The notes under the pieces are model-generated. The model worked only from the letters and a program-made list of their open reading frames with translations, searched no databases and was not told the origin of the DNA. Of a stretch of 64,000 nucleotides of DNA, positions 11,063 to 23,581 are shown one piece after another (position 1 is the first letter of the stretch; each line of letters opens with the position of its first letter). This stretch comes from Emergomyces orientalis (lineage: Eukaryota; Ascomycota; Eurotiomycetes; Onygenales; Ajellomycetaceae): contig MOWL01000049.1 of the NCBI GenBank assembly GCA_002110485.1, positions 1 through 64,000 of the forward strand, given 5' to 3'. A program made the translations under genes and the position numbers.

Positions 11063-12553
11063 TCAACTTGAAACAGCCCAAACTCCTGAATTCGAAGAAA
11101 GTGTTTTTTCCCCCTTTGAGCAACAACAGGTACATCGCCAGGGCTAAAAATGTAGTCAAGGTACTCTTTGTCATAAGTCCCAATGCTAATGTAGAAGGAC
11201 AGGAAATCTTGTGCAATCATGAAAGTATGGTAAGTTCCGGGGTTCCTCGGCTACACAGAGGTATTAGCCGTCAAAACTTCCTTTGAGGGAAACGGGAAGG
11301 AGAGAAAATTTACCAATTGATCATTTTTGTGTCGTTTCCAGATATATGCAACATGCTCCATTGACTGCTGCCCCACAACAGTAACACCCTGGCCAGTTTC
11401 ACGATGGGCACGCTTGGTTTCGAATATCACCATTTCAGGAAGATTTTTGTCCGGAGGCAGGCTGAAGGGATGCTCCCGTCTATACGTGCTCGGAACTGTA
11501 CATGATTTGAAGCGATCGGACCATTCGGAAGTGGGCCAAATTGATAGGTTGTCTCAAAGGCATTAGCCACGCAAACAGTCCGGTAAGCAAGGGGCTGTAA
11601 GAGGCATGCTAAACCCCCGAGAAGATTGACCATAAAATCGACCACCAGAGTCTCAGTGGGAGTTCGTGGGTCCGGGATGTCATCTGGAATTTCGTCTAAG
11701 ATTTCCTCTGTTAGTTCACTGTTAGGCGGAGTAGAAGGCTCGCTTGGAGCCGGATGGTCATCGATGGCATCAAAATCTCCTAGGCGCAAGCGCTTAGGGT
11801 GCCTGGGGGTCGGAGAATCAGGCATTTGGCCTGATGAACTTTGAGAAGCGTTGTAATGCCCCTTTTTTCTTGGCGCGTAAGTTATAGGAAGAGGCTCTTC
11901 TCTTGGAGCAGTATGCAGTCCTTTGTCTAGAATTTGCCTTTTTAAACTAACAAGCATTGAGAATGGGCCTAGTCCATCTGCAAGCGTGCATAACCATTCA
12001 CGAGGTGTCTTTGTTTGGGAACAGATGACATCAAACAGAGTGTCTAACTTGTCAAGTCCGAGAAGTTTCCTATTGATAAGCTTTGTAGCCTAGGCAACAT
12101 GTTCTTAACTGAAGTACGACCCCGTCCTGAGAATATATGGTAATGCATCCCCAATAGCCATCACTTGTGGCCAAATGCATCAGACAGTGAGGAAGGCTTC
12201 TTTAGGCACTGTTGACGCAGAGAAAGAACCTTATCCCGGAGAAATAAAGTTAGGGAATGCTGCTAACTTCTGTTGAAGTACTTGAGGGGCCTACCATAGG
12301 AGCACAAGTCCTGGAGTTTGGCATTGACCAAGCTATATGTTGTGACCATTTCAAGCCACTCCTGCTCAGTGGATTGGATCTTATCTAGGCCATCAACTGC
12401 CTTCCGCCTCCGTCTGGGAAGCTCCGCCATTTCGAAGAATAGACGCGCGAGTGGGTCGGTTAGAAAACAAGGCACTGTAGGACTAGATTGAAGGTAAACA
12501 TTAGTATGAAGTTTGAAGGACCCACAGTTGCGAAGACTAGCGACCTTTTTCAA
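11063..12553 (-). pseudogene. Multi-exon fungal hypothetical gene, partly degraded
   Basis: Several coding-like blocks follow one another on the minus strand: 12553-12263 (basic, with an Arg/Lys cluster), about 12080-11427 (Pro/Ser/Glu-rich middle), 11433-11314 and 11250-11063. The last two join cleanly across a 63-bp intron (11313-11251) with GTAAAT donor, GCTAATAC branch site and GTGTAG acceptor, giving a conserved-looking end with Y-H-T-F-M-I-A-Q-D. A V-I-F-E-T-K-R stretch near 11430 resembles the E-x-K half of PD-(D/E)xK nuclease folds. The middle block meets the 11433 block only through a frame change, and stops lie between the first and second blocks. I do not recognise a named family. 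It may be a decaying member of a repeated fungal gene family. Confidence 0.4.
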
Positions 12554-12808
12554 TCCCGCTTATACTTCAGAAGAAAACGTACTTACTGATATAGAATCCA
12601 ATGCCGGAATGTGCGCAGCCAAAAAAGATGGTGAAAAGTCGCAAAACAGTAAAAGGTGATAGAGCGGATTAGTTGCTAGTATTCGAGGCAGGCTACAGCG
12701 GTCTAACGACAATAGGTTGGCCAAAGTGGTGCGAGAGGCAAAAGCAGATGAAGCTTGCCTTGGATCGATGACTTCAGCGTCACATCAAAACATCAAGCGT
12801 TGACTATC

Positions 12809-13787
12809 ATGGAATGCGTCAACTTCAAGCCCTTCTCAGGCCCGCATGAGTTCAGTGAACTGATGCGTGCACTTTTTCACATGTATAGATCAGAAACTCC
12901 AGATCTGATCTCCTTTGACTGGCTGCAGAAACATTGGATTTGGAAGTGGTTTGCAAGGACATGACAAAGGAAGAGATTGAGATTTCAACCCCGCCGAGTC
13001 TTGAACGAGCTATCCGGAAATGTGCGAGGATCAACTCCCCAAATTTCCTGAATTTCCTCTGCCCACCCGCCGACTATAGTTGGACTGGTTGGATGGGATT
13101 AGCTATCGATGACTTGAAAAAAGAAGTTACAATCAAAACTGAAACAAAGTAAGAGAATAAACAGTTTTCCTTAACTCTATTGGTCTACGTTGTGACTCTT
13201 TGTGACTTACCGTCCCTTTTTCCTACAGGTGTGATGGTCCATTGTTTTCCATCCTCGGTCAAGGCTTGGCTGCTGACGGCCACCGCCGCGTTCTTGCGTT
13301 TCGTCTCTTTCGACACCGGCCAGATCACTGGGGCATTATGATCCGAGATCACTCACCGTTGGACCAGCACAAGAGCTGTAGGGATTATCTTCTTCGAAGT
13401 GAAATAATGGGAATCACTTCGATCATATACCGCCAGATGAATGAAGTACGCTGGGATCCCTCGAAATTCAAACATACGGAGCCGGAATTAATATACTCGG
13501 GTGGTCCTTTAATCGTATGTTCATCGCCCATTTCTCCTCCTTTTTAGATGGATGCAACGCTGACATTCTTCTTGGCCACGGTTGTGACCTTTATTCCAGG
13601 CAAAGTACGGGTGGTTCAGGCGACTTGCGATCCGTCAAACGCATCCACCTCCCTTACATTCGCACTGAGAGCTTTTTATAATCTTAGGATGTCTTGCTAT
13701 GACAAGACCACTGCTCAGAAGGTTCTGAAATGGATTCTTTACCCGCCAAACCCGGCTCAGGGTCCGTGGAGAGGAAAGACAGCATAA
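12809..13787 (+). CDS. Hypothetical fungal gene, possibly frameshifted
   Basis: From ATG 12809 a frame covers about 40 codons and is continued by an overlapping frame from 12934, so a frame change lies near 12925-12960. A clean 80-bp intron (13149-13228; GTAAGA...CCTACAG) joins this to 13229-13547. A TAG at 13545-13547 is followed in the same frame by ATG and an open stretch to 13787. The TAG could be removed by a GTATGT..TTTTTAG segment of only 33 bp (13513-13545), shorter than usual fungal introns. The gene is divergent from the minus-strand gene at 11063-12553. No domain is recognised. The correct splice consensus argues that it is or recently was a gene. Confidence 0.4.
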
Positions 13788-15949
13788 CTGCTCTTTTCAG
13801 GTCACGCTTATTCTTAAAAACTGAGGAGTGCAGGCAAATGATGGTGTTATTAATCTTACGAACGCATGCAATTATCAGCAGTTAATACCCCGCTCCCTCC
13901 CCCCCCCTTCTTTTTATGATTAACATATCTGTTTTTGTTGGCTTTGGTTGGCATGTTCTCCTGTAGGGCAGAAGCACCGCAATTTCACAAGTTTACTTGG
14001 ATGTGCCTCATAATTGTCTGAAGTTATCATGTCACTCTGGATCATTTTCCACATGATCTTACTGATGAAAATCACTGAACATTCTCAGGACCCACGCTTT
14101 TAAGCAAGAAAAGATGGCACTGAAACTTTACTATCAAAGCTTGACAAATTCGTGCTACAGTATACAGCACTCTCAATCATACCACTGTGCATTCTACTAT
14201 ACATTGCCATACCTTTCTAACGCATAGAAACTTCAGCCCATGACAGCCGGGATAATGTACAGCTGGACATACTCAGTCATCTTCTTGGATATTCTGACAA
14301 TATTCTTCGCCCGGGCATGTCTCCTGCTCGCATATGCAGCCCATTCCCGGATGTCATGAACAAAACACCGCGCGGTTCCCCTTTTCACCCCTGTTCCATG
14401 ATCAGGATCCTGATTCTCAAACAACAGCTCAAGATCAAGATGATGTGCCAGAGTCACTTCACATGCTTTTCTGATGTCAGCTTTGCATGTCTCACCAGTG
14501 ATCTTTGATTCCAGCCACTTGAAGCTGAGTCTTGGGCATAGTAATCTGTATCAAGAGAGCAACGGAATTAACATTGATATAGAGGCAATTTTTTACTTGA
14601 TTGCATGCCTAGCAAGTGCGTTTAAATTTACACAATTGTATCAAGTCTGTATGATTATCACTTAGTCGCACGAAGGGCATCCTCATGGAGAGTCAGCATT
14701 GACCCCCAACCCGAAAAGGAGGATGAACTTGGACCGCAATAGGGCAATTGCTTTCGACAACTGGACGGCACTGGCGGAGCACACCTCATCAGCACAGGCG
14801 GGAGCGGATTTGTAGGTTGTGCAGGATTTCCGCGGGCTTGACCTTCACAGGAAGAGAGAAACCCTACTGCATGAGGGCGGGCGAAAGCTTGACGGAGTAC
14901 ACAGGCGAACTCCACGGTAAAGCCAGCAGAATGAAGGGGGGAGGCACCTTGGGGAAAGGTAGACTTCAAAGAAAATCTAGCCAACCAAAGTTTCATCTAT
15001 CGCCGCATTCCATGAAAAGATAAATGGAGAGAATATCAAGTGCCCTTTGGCAATTGTCCAACGGCCACTATATACCCCTTAGTTACCTCCGTCATTGCCT
15101 CACTCACATGCCTAACCATGGATTTGCGGGTTCTCTCAGCCTTAGGATTGGTGGCGCAGTTCATACATAGTGTGGCTACGCATCTCCCATATGGTATTCC
15201 ACACTCAGTGCTCCCGCTGCCTTGCCACAGAGACCGCGGTTACTCCGATTTTGGAGGCTGAGCTGGGGAGTCGTGTTTTAACATAGCCCCCCCTCCCCCG
15301 TCTTCGGTGGTGAATGCTCACCAGTACAGTCCGAGACCTGGACCCTGTGGGTTTCTTTTATCGTGCCTCTGGACCCTTCTAGCTTAGCCGGGGCATCATG
15401 TTTGAGGTTACTATCCCCTCACCATCAATACCACGCATAGAAGGTCCGGGTTTGCTCGGACCCTAGACCCTAGTGCTCCAAATTTTGATGCACTCTCTAT
15501 TGCAACTAAATCTATGCCACCCTCAGCGTACATGGAAGACAGGATATAGGCAGAGAAAACCCAGGATAAATATAATTTGAAGACTAGCCGCGTGAGACTT
15601 TCATGTCAAGAGCTTAACGTGCATAGTAGTCAAGATATACGAATGAGAAATCAGGGTAAGGGGTAATCGAGGTACGGGCGAGAAGCTGTATAGAGAGCGA
15701 CCTGAGTCGAGAACGGTGAGGCGAGTGGGTGGCAATGAATTATTAATCAATATAATTCAAACCGCCCTGTGGGCACGCTTGTAATGTAGCTCAGCATGAG
15801 AGACTGATGAAATTGAAGAGTAAATTCATTGTTTTGTTGCTAGGAGAGATGACCACAACATTCAAAAGTCGTCTTCTTTACCGTCTTTCTGCTTTTATTT
15901 TCTAAAATCTCAATACTAAACATCATCATCTTCTCATAGTTTGTCATGG

Positions 15950-15980
<31 letters not shown>

Positions 15981-16472
15981 ATATAAAACACATTTATATC
16001 TTTTACACTGCTACTATCATGACATCTCTCTCAGTGCCGGATTGTGCGTAAACTCTTTTCCCTTTCGGGATTGTTTCCATTATTTTGTGGGTGGTGTAAG
16101 AAAACAACCATGAGCGCCCCCCCATACTCTGGAAAATTGCTAATAGCGTTTTTCGCGTCAAGGACATAGCTAACAACAATTTGAAATAGACCAGTACCTT
16201 GTGTCACCTGCCTCCCCAAAGCTGGGAATGTTTTAAATTGCCCTCCCAGCGCCCGTAAGCGGTGCTCTCATTGTGCAGTGAGTCACCGCACCTGCGTGCC
16301 TGTAAGTATTGGAGAGGGAAAAGAACGCAGGATGCATGCATTTCCAGTCTAACAAAAGAAATAGAGCCCCTTCTCCGCGCGTATCAAGCGCGTCCTACTC
16401 CTCGGGGGTTTCATTTGGTTTGGAGAGCGGGTCAAGCGGCGCTGCCGGAAGGAGAAGGAGGTAGCGCGTCTG
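13788..16472. other. Intergenic/relic DNA
   Basis: No intact gene is supported. A minus-strand coding-like fragment occupies 14233-14530 (own entry). A poly(T) run of about 25 bases lies near 15952-15976. A stretch around 15280-15800 has the patchy look of an old LTR but offers no second copy to confirm it. Confidence 0.4.
14233..14530 (-). pseudogene. Unrecognised coding fragment
   Basis: Read on the minus strand, an open frame of about 95 codons runs from an AG near 14528 to TGA at 14233. The composition is protein-like, with mixed charged residues and a W-A-A-Y-A-S-R-R-H-A-R-A-K run. There is no start codon at the front, so it would be the last exon of a split gene. No upstream exon is convincing. 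Family unknown. Confidence 0.25.
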
Positions 16473-16901
16473 GTGGATGAACTGGACGCCCCCCGCCGCG
16501 CCCTCCGCTCCCAGAAAGGGCGTGCTGCGGCAGCGGTTGGGGTGGCCAAGCGTCGTCATGCCGCGAGTGCCGCACGTGTGGTGCTTTTTGAGGCCCACGG
16601 TGTGGCTATGGCGGAACAGGGTTGCGGGAAGAATGGTGAAGGCGAGTGGGAGGACCTCAAAGATGCGTTGGGGGTGGTGGAAGACGCGGGGATCTCGAAA
16701 GAGGAGTTGAAGGGCATTCATGGCTCTGTCGGGGATGTGGAAACCTTTGTGACTACCATGAAAGAAATTGGCGTGTCATGGGCACAGATGAAACACGAGG
16801 GTCGCCGGAGCGATGTCTGGGATATCTTGGTAGTAATGGTGGGCAAGGAGCGGGCCGTGGACTTGGAAATCCAGAAATGGTTTGTTAAGGGGGTGGAGTA
16901 G
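16473..16901 (+). pseudogene. Ala/Arg-rich coding relic, no start codon
   Basis: An open stretch of 142 codons with GC-rich composition unlike its AT-rich surroundings. The first half is rich in Ala/Arg and Glu (coiled-coil-like), and the second half is acidic with regular hydrophobics. The frame is also open upstream to about 16400 without an ATG in a sensible place. It may be a fragment of a larger gene moved or damaged by nearby repeats. No family recognised. Confidence 0.3.
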
Positions 16902-17857
16902 CAGCGTCAGAAATAGGATCCCCGGAGAAGGTCGACGGGATGGACATGGGCGAAATGGGGTGGGCAGGCTAAGCAACTTCGGCCATTTTTCAAGGCCCAG
17001 AAGAATTTTGCCCGGTCGTGTGCATGGGTCTGCTGTTTGTTTCATGGGTTTAGAGACATAGTACTCCGTATGTGGAGGGAAATTGAAAAGTTTCTTCAGG
17101 CATGCATACTGTCATGCATCATACCTCAAAAAACCACCTGAGATAAAGAATCCAGTGCAAAAAATAATCATAGAATGTAAAGAATACATTTGGCATCAAT
17201 TTGCGTAGAAATTAACAGTTTCGAGCATCTCTGAGACACTTTATATTCATCACTTTTCATTCCGCTTGTTTCAGAAATATCTCACAAGCTTTTGAATCTG
17301 GTTAGACACTCCTCAGATGGTTCTCATCTAACCCTGTGCTAATTGCCTTGGTCTGTTCGCGCTTTTTTAAAGCACTAATTCACATTGATATTCCTTATCA
17401 GCATCAAATTTCAACCAGGGCTTTGGGAAAGCGCCATCACTGAGGTTATTCAGTTCAAGAACAGAACTGAGTTCAGCGAGTTCTTCGGTGGTGACATCCC
17501 TCAATGCAATGTATGCAGTCACAGGGAGAAATATGTACAGTACATACATACCTAGATGCTACCTAGTAGGTAGTACAGTACATGCCTGCGGACCTTGGTG
17601 GACCTTGATGGGTCCATACTAGACTGTCAACTTGTTGTGTCAACTTAGAAGCAATTGGTCTCTAAAGGCGTTCTGATTAGGCAAGTGGACAAGCCTCATG
17701 GTTCCTGGACTTCGTCAATTAAATTCTAGGGGTTGCTGGGGCTGGCTTTGGTTCAGAGAGATGGTCTTTGCAGCACGCGGCGTCGGGATTCGGTATGTCC
17801 ATGATCCAGGTTCGGCACCATAAGTTGAGTTACCCAGTTAACTAGTAAGTTACCTAG
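16902..17857. other. Intergenic DNA before the copia element
   Basis: No supported gene. A short minus-strand frame at 17367-17549 (60 codons) is protein-like at its C-terminal end but has no partner exons. The stretch ends at the copia target site. Confidence 0.4.
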
Positions 17858-17862
17858 CTAGG

Positions 17863-18284
17863 TGTGAAACATGAGATTATCGCCACACATTCGTTGGCTA
17901 AGACATACACACATGTTCAATTGCCACACTAATTGCCACACGGCGAACTCCGATGGAATCTCCACCAAATACACTCTCATCTTTGCTGATCTTTAATATA
18001 TTCATCATTACATTGATTTTTCTACAAAGTCAGAGGTATTCAGCTGAGAATATCATGATATGATCAATATAGCATGTAAATCACTCATATTATTGATGAA
18101 TAGTTGTTGGGCAGCCTAAGATGAATTCATGGGTATAAATAGCCATGGAAAACCCATAGATATTTAGCTAGAGCAGAGCTCAGAGCACACAGACCACAAT
18201 ACCATATATCTCAATATATTAATTCCTCCCTATATATGTGCATATTATGCTAGCTCCACTCTCCGTCTTATTCTCCGTTTCATA
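17863..18284 (+). repeat. 5' LTR of the copia element
   Basis: It starts TGTGAAAC and ends GTTTCATA. The 3' end would match the inverted start better as GTTTCACA, so the final CA appears to have changed to TA. A TATAAATA box lies at 18134-18141 and marks the likely U3/R promoter. It is preceded by the CTAGG target duplicate. Confidence 0.95.
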
Positions 18285-18300
18285 GTTATGAGCCCGGGTG
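18285..18300 (+). other. Primer-binding site (half-tRNA type)
   Basis: GTTATGAGCCC immediately after the 5' LTR is complementary to the anticodon stem-loop of initiator tRNA-Met (GGGCUCAUAAC), not to the tRNA 3' end. Priming by an internally cleaved iMet tRNA is known from Drosophila copia and related Ty1/copia elements. Confidence 0.8.
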
Positions 18301-18417
18301 CAACTACTGCTCTAAAACATTGATTACTGTATATAATATTGCTGCATTCTATATGAACCCTCCCCATTCGCATACACTCTATATTAGACCATTCAACACG
18401 CTGAAAAAATCAAAAAG

Positions 18418-21400
18418 ATGACTGTAATGACTAATGAGATTATTCTCAGAACTAGCAAAGACTGAAACAATTGATATGAAAAAGTTCAAATGAAAGCAAT
18501 GACTCTAAACTTCCACAAATATACAGATTTAGATGCCAAACACATAGCCCCTTCTATGGAGCCAGAACCTTATGAACCAGATACAGAAGAAATATGCTTG
18601 GAGATGATGCATATGCACTTCTACTTATACAAACAGTGTACAGAGACATATAAGATCTATATGAAAGGTGTCAAGAAACTCTACAATCATATATCAACAA
18701 TCATAGACCTGAAGCTACAAAGAGCCCTGACAAAAACACTAGATCCATGCCAAATATTGAAGAAATTAAAGAGCTTCATTACTTCAATAAAATGTCAAAG
18801 AGAGATTGAACTCACTAATCTCTTTTTAAAGCTTTTCAAGTCATCAGAGATGCGAAAGCAAGCAGCCAATGAATGACTGCTAGAATGAGAGAACTGCCAC
18901 TGATTAGTTCTCAAATATAATGTTGATGGATTCACCAGCGAACCAGGCAATCTATATAGATTTCTTAATGCAGTGCAAGTCATACACCCCGAATTCTCGG
19001 ACTTCCGTCGCCAGGAACTGGAGAACGCCCTAGAGAACAGTGATGAGCCATTAAGTGTACAAAAAATGATCAATCACTTCAGATCACACTGTTGGACACA
19101 CATCACAGAAGATGAGCCTGAATACTCTAAAAACAATGCAGTATTCACTACATATCAAGATCAATTCATGAAGAAAACAGCAGAAACTTCTAGCAAGAAA
19201 TTCACTAAGAAATCAAGAGAAAATCAATAAAATAAATGTGTGTGTGAAGGACCACATCTCTATGTCAAATGCTGAGTCATGAATGCTGAAGAATGCTCAT
19301 CCAGGTGAACTTTTTAAAAAGAAATAGAGAATAAGATTAAAAAGACTCTAAAAAATGAGCAAATGAAGAAATCTGTTGACAATACCTTTGTCAGAGAGAA
19401 GAAGACTCTGGCAGTGATCACTATACACTCTTCATCAAAGAATGAAGAAACTGATGAATATACAGTTTTAATTACAATCATCTTCATGACTGAACATGTC
19501 AGTGGATACCAATACTCTCTGTGAGATAGCTTTATATACAATACAGAAGTCAATAAGCATGTATACAATGACTGCAGCTGCTTTGAGAACTTTGAACCTT
19601 GCAAAGAATTCTATCTATATACAGAAGATTCAAAGATAGCCATTCAAGGCACAGAGCAGGTGTGATTAGCTGTGCAATCATCAAAGAGAGTAAGATAAAT
19701 GCTTCTACTAAATATGATATATGTTTCTGATTTTCACACAAATCTCGCGGCATCCCCTTTCTTCAAGAAGAAGGGATTGAGAATTGATGAACTAAATCAC
19801 ACTATAATTAACTGAGATGAGGTTGTGCAATTCAACTTAACCTATGTTCATGAGAAATACGTTCTGGAGTATAAACCTCTACCTGAGAATAATACCGCTT
19901 TCGCCGTACGATCGGCATTACCGCGGCCACCCACCAACGCCACGGCAGCCCTATGGCATAGGCGCCTGGCACACGCCGGGCCGGAGGCCCTCACACACAT
20001 ACCCGCCGAAATCGCGGGCTCCGAGATCAACGGGCCGAAAACATCAGAATATGAAATATGTGCATTAGTGAAGATGCACAATATCATCTCTCAGAGACCT
20101 ATGACTTGTGGAAGCTGCTCATTGAAAGCTCTACACTTCAATATTATTCATGTGGAAGAGGCATACAATGGCCTTTGATATATTGCTCATCTATACAATC
20201 TGTACACACATCTACATAGAGTAGAGTGTTTAAAACAGAAATTCAATGTATTCAATTTCATACACAGCACAGCATTAATAATCAAAAAGCAACTAAATCT
20301 CAACATTTTAAGAATCCATACTGATGGTGAAAAGGCATTATCCTCACTGTTCATGCAGTGAGTAAAAGAGGAAGGCATTCTTCTAGAGCATTCAGCACTC
20401 TATACACCTGAGCAGAATGGAGCTGCAGAACGCTCAGAGGGTATGATTACAAGAACTGCTTGAGCACTACACATATCTGCAAGATTCCCACATAATCTAT
20501 GACCTGAAACAACAGAGGCCGCCGCCTACTTACTAAATAGAATGCTCACTAGAGCATTAGAATGGAAATCACCGAATCAAGTCCTCTATGAATACATGAA
20601 GAAGGATACAGATATCAACAAAGACATGAAACTAGCTCATCTGCGAGCATACAGGTGCAAGGCATACATATTGAATAAAAAGATCCCTAGAACAATGAAG
20701 CTAACTGCCAGAGCAAAAATTGAATTTCTAATTGAATATACTTTCACTAACATTTTCTGAATCTGGCTTTCACAATCTCAGAAGATTACAGAATCTTGAG
20801 ATGTTCTTTTTGATGAAGATACATTTTTTAATTCTCAGAACTTGTCTGAGAAGAATGTACTTGAACTACTGATTCTCAGAATCATTTCTACACCACTCAG
20901 ATCAATCAAAGATATGAATGAAGAGAAGAAGAATGTTCAATTATCATTAATCAGACTGATGCTGAGAACAGCAGATCTCAGCAAACATGAAACCTTCATG
21001 ATGAAACAAGTCATCTCAAAATCAATGCATAATGGATCTCTCACGCCCGAACCAACACCTCCACGGCATACCGAGGCTAGCATGCCACGGCATGCCGATT
21101 CACACCTACCACACTACACGCCGGGCGGCTTTCCGGAAGGCGAGCCCGCACACGCACCACAAGCCATGGAACCTCCATCCATGAGCCCCCCAACGAGCGG
21201 AATACCCGCCATAGACGAACCATCTAATCAGTTAATGGAGTCATTACATGACACAATGATTAGAGCTTCTAGTAGAGAGATAATAAGCAATGTCTCTCCT
21301 TCTAATATAGTGCAAGAAAAGCAAGTGAGAAAACCCAATACAGAACAATCTTCAGTTTATACAATAAACATGAAATCTTCAATATATACCGCATTTCATG

Positions 21401-23061
21401 CAGCGTTCATGGGTGGCACACGGGCCGAGCCCACGCCATTGAACCCCCCTAACCTGCCGAAAATCCATAGGGATACGCTGCCCCCGCCGCCACGCGGCTG
21501 GGCCGCGGCTACAAAACACCCTTTTGCCAGAGAATGGCGTGCAGCCGCTGACATCAAATATAAGACTCTAGAACAGCACCAATGCTGGCAAGAGGTGGAA
21601 ATACCTTCTGAACCAGAAGTCTGCGCTCTGCCATTGATGTGGGTATACACCTACAAATTTGACACGGACAGCTATCTAGCTAAATTCAAGGCATGGCTTG
21701 TTGTACAAGGGGACCTTGCCAGTAATGAAGCAACAGAGACCTACTTCTGCACTTTAGCAATGAAAATCTTTTGTGTTCTAATGATCATGACAGCAGTCTT
21801 TGATTTTGAAGCTCATCAATTTGATGCCATTAACACCTTTCTAAACACATGAATTGATAAACAAATCTATGTTGTGCCAGCTCAGGGATACAGCCGCCCT
21901 GGTTGCTATCTTCTATTAAAAAGAGCTCTATACAGGCTGCCTGAATCCTCTCTGTTATGGAATAATGAACTCGGATCTCAACTTAAGAAGCTTGAACTAC
22001 ACCCCATTAGTGAAGAGCCATGCCTCTATACTAGTGAGAACCTCATGTTATTCTTCTATGTGAATGATATAGTGATTCTATATCATAGAGATCACCATGA
22101 GGCATTTAACTGATTTAAACAATCACTAATCATGACATACGACCTAAGGGATATGGAAGATTTGAACTGGTTTCTAGGAATTTGTATCTTACAGAACTGC
22201 AATGAGAAAAAGCTCTGATTATGTCAGAACAGCTATATGACTAAAATAGCTGCAAAATTCAACCTAGAGTGTTGAACACAATATTGAATGTCTTTATCAA
22301 AGAATGAATTCTCTACACACCAATTCTCATACAATGATGAAGCTTCCCCGCAGGAAATCCATGCATATCAATGCTGCATTGAATCACTAATCTACTCTGC
22401 TGTTGAAACAAGGCCAGATCTCGCATTCGCGGTGAGCACCCTCGCTGGGTTCATGACAAATCCAGGCCCAAAACATTCAGATATGGCAGATCAGGTGATT
22501 GCTTTTGCTAATCAAACCAGGCATCTAGCGATTGAGCATAGTGCCCCAAAACCCGGCTCTACTACCCCAGATTTCATCATACATGCTGATGCAGTCTATG
22601 CAGACAATCTGAACATCTGCTGAAGCACACAAGAAATGATGTTCTCACTCTTTGAAGAATTAATAGATTGAAAGTCATCTAAGTAAAAGACTGTAATCAC
22701 TTCTTTCACTGAATCTGAGCTTCTTGCCCTATTTTATGCAGCGAAGGAGGCCATATGGTGGAATCAAGTGTTTAATCAACTTGAACTGGATACTCAGTGC
22801 CATCTAGTTATTCATAATGACAATCACCAAACCATTCGACTCTTAACAGCCGCCGCACCAATGCTAACCACTAAACTATGCCATATTGATGTGCATAATC
22901 ACTGGCTCCGTGAACAAATAGCCACCGGACACCTAGCTATTCAATGGGTTGACACAAAAGCCATGATCGCTGATGGAATGACCAAGGCACTCAGAGGCCA
23001 AAAACACGCCGAATTCATACAAATGCTCGGATTAACTGATATAGGCGCTCAAATTGAATAA
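18418..23061 (+). pseudogene. Copia gag-pol, single frame broken by many TGA codons
   Basis: All coding blocks from ATG 18418 to TAA 23061 are in one reading frame without a net frameshift. Gag covers about 18418-19230. The protease loop near 19525-19550 has lost its Asp and Gly. The GAG-pre-integrase W-H-R-R-L-A-H motif lies near 19955. Integrase shows P-E-Q-N-G-A-A-E-R near 20410-20440. RT reads Y-V-N-D near 22057-22068 instead of Y-V-D-D, one G-to-A change that removes a catalytic Asp. RNase H runs to the end, with A-D-G-M-T-K-A-L near 22970. I count about twenty TGA, a few TAA and no TAG in frame. Three CpG-dense patches (about 19898-20041, 21043-21220, 21390-21515) interrupt an otherwise AT-rich frame. 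Confidence 0.9.
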
Positions 23062-23159
23062 AACAACGCCTACACACTCATTAAAACACGCCTTTTCCTA
23101 TATATATATTTCATATTACTACTACTGCTACTGCTGCGGGCATATTCAGTGAGGGGATA

Positions 23160-23581
23160 TGTGAAACATGAGATTATCACCACACATTCATTGGCTAAGA
23201 CATACACACATGTTCAATTGCCACACTAATTGCCACACGGCGAACTCCGATGGAATCTCCACCAAATACACCCTCATCTTTGCTGATCTTTAATATATTC
23301 ACCATTACATTGATTTTTCTACAAAGTCAGAGGTATTCAGCTGAGAATATCACGATACGATCAATATAGCATGTAAATCACTCATATTATTGATGGATAG
23401 TTGTTGGGCAGCCTAAGATGGATTCACGGGTATAAATAGCCATGGAAAACCCATAGATATTTAGCTAGAGCAGAGCTCAGAGCACACAGACCACAATACC
23501 ATATATCTCAATATATTAATTCCTCCCTATATATGTGCATATTATGCTAGCTCCACTCTCCGTCTTATTCTCCGTTTCATA
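23160..23581 (+). repeat. 3' LTR of the copia element
   Basis: Same length as the 5' LTR and identical except for nine transitions. A polypurine tract (GTGAGGGGA, about 23149-23157) lies just upstream, and the CTAGG duplicate at 23582-23586 follows. The TATAAATA box is conserved at about 23431-23438. Confidence 0.95.

Larger units (their letters stand above)
17863..23581 (+). mobile_element. Complete Ty1/copia LTR retrotransposon, inactivated
   Basis: Two 422-bp LTRs (17863-18284 and 23160-23581) bound the element. It is flanked by the 5-bp target duplication CTAGG at 17858-17862 and 23582-23586. A primer-binding site complementary to the anticodon arm of initiator tRNA-Met follows the 5' LTR, and a polypurine tract precedes the 3' LTR. 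Internal order is gag, protease, integrase, RT, RNase H, the Ty1/copia order. The LTRs differ at nine positions (about 2 percent), so insertion is fairly recent, yet gag-pol carries more than twenty stop codons. Confidence 0.95.

Noticed and set aside
15280..15800. Possible solo LTR
   Set aside because: Composition and short motifs look LTR-like, but there is no second copy, no clear TG..CA ends and no target duplication in the window.
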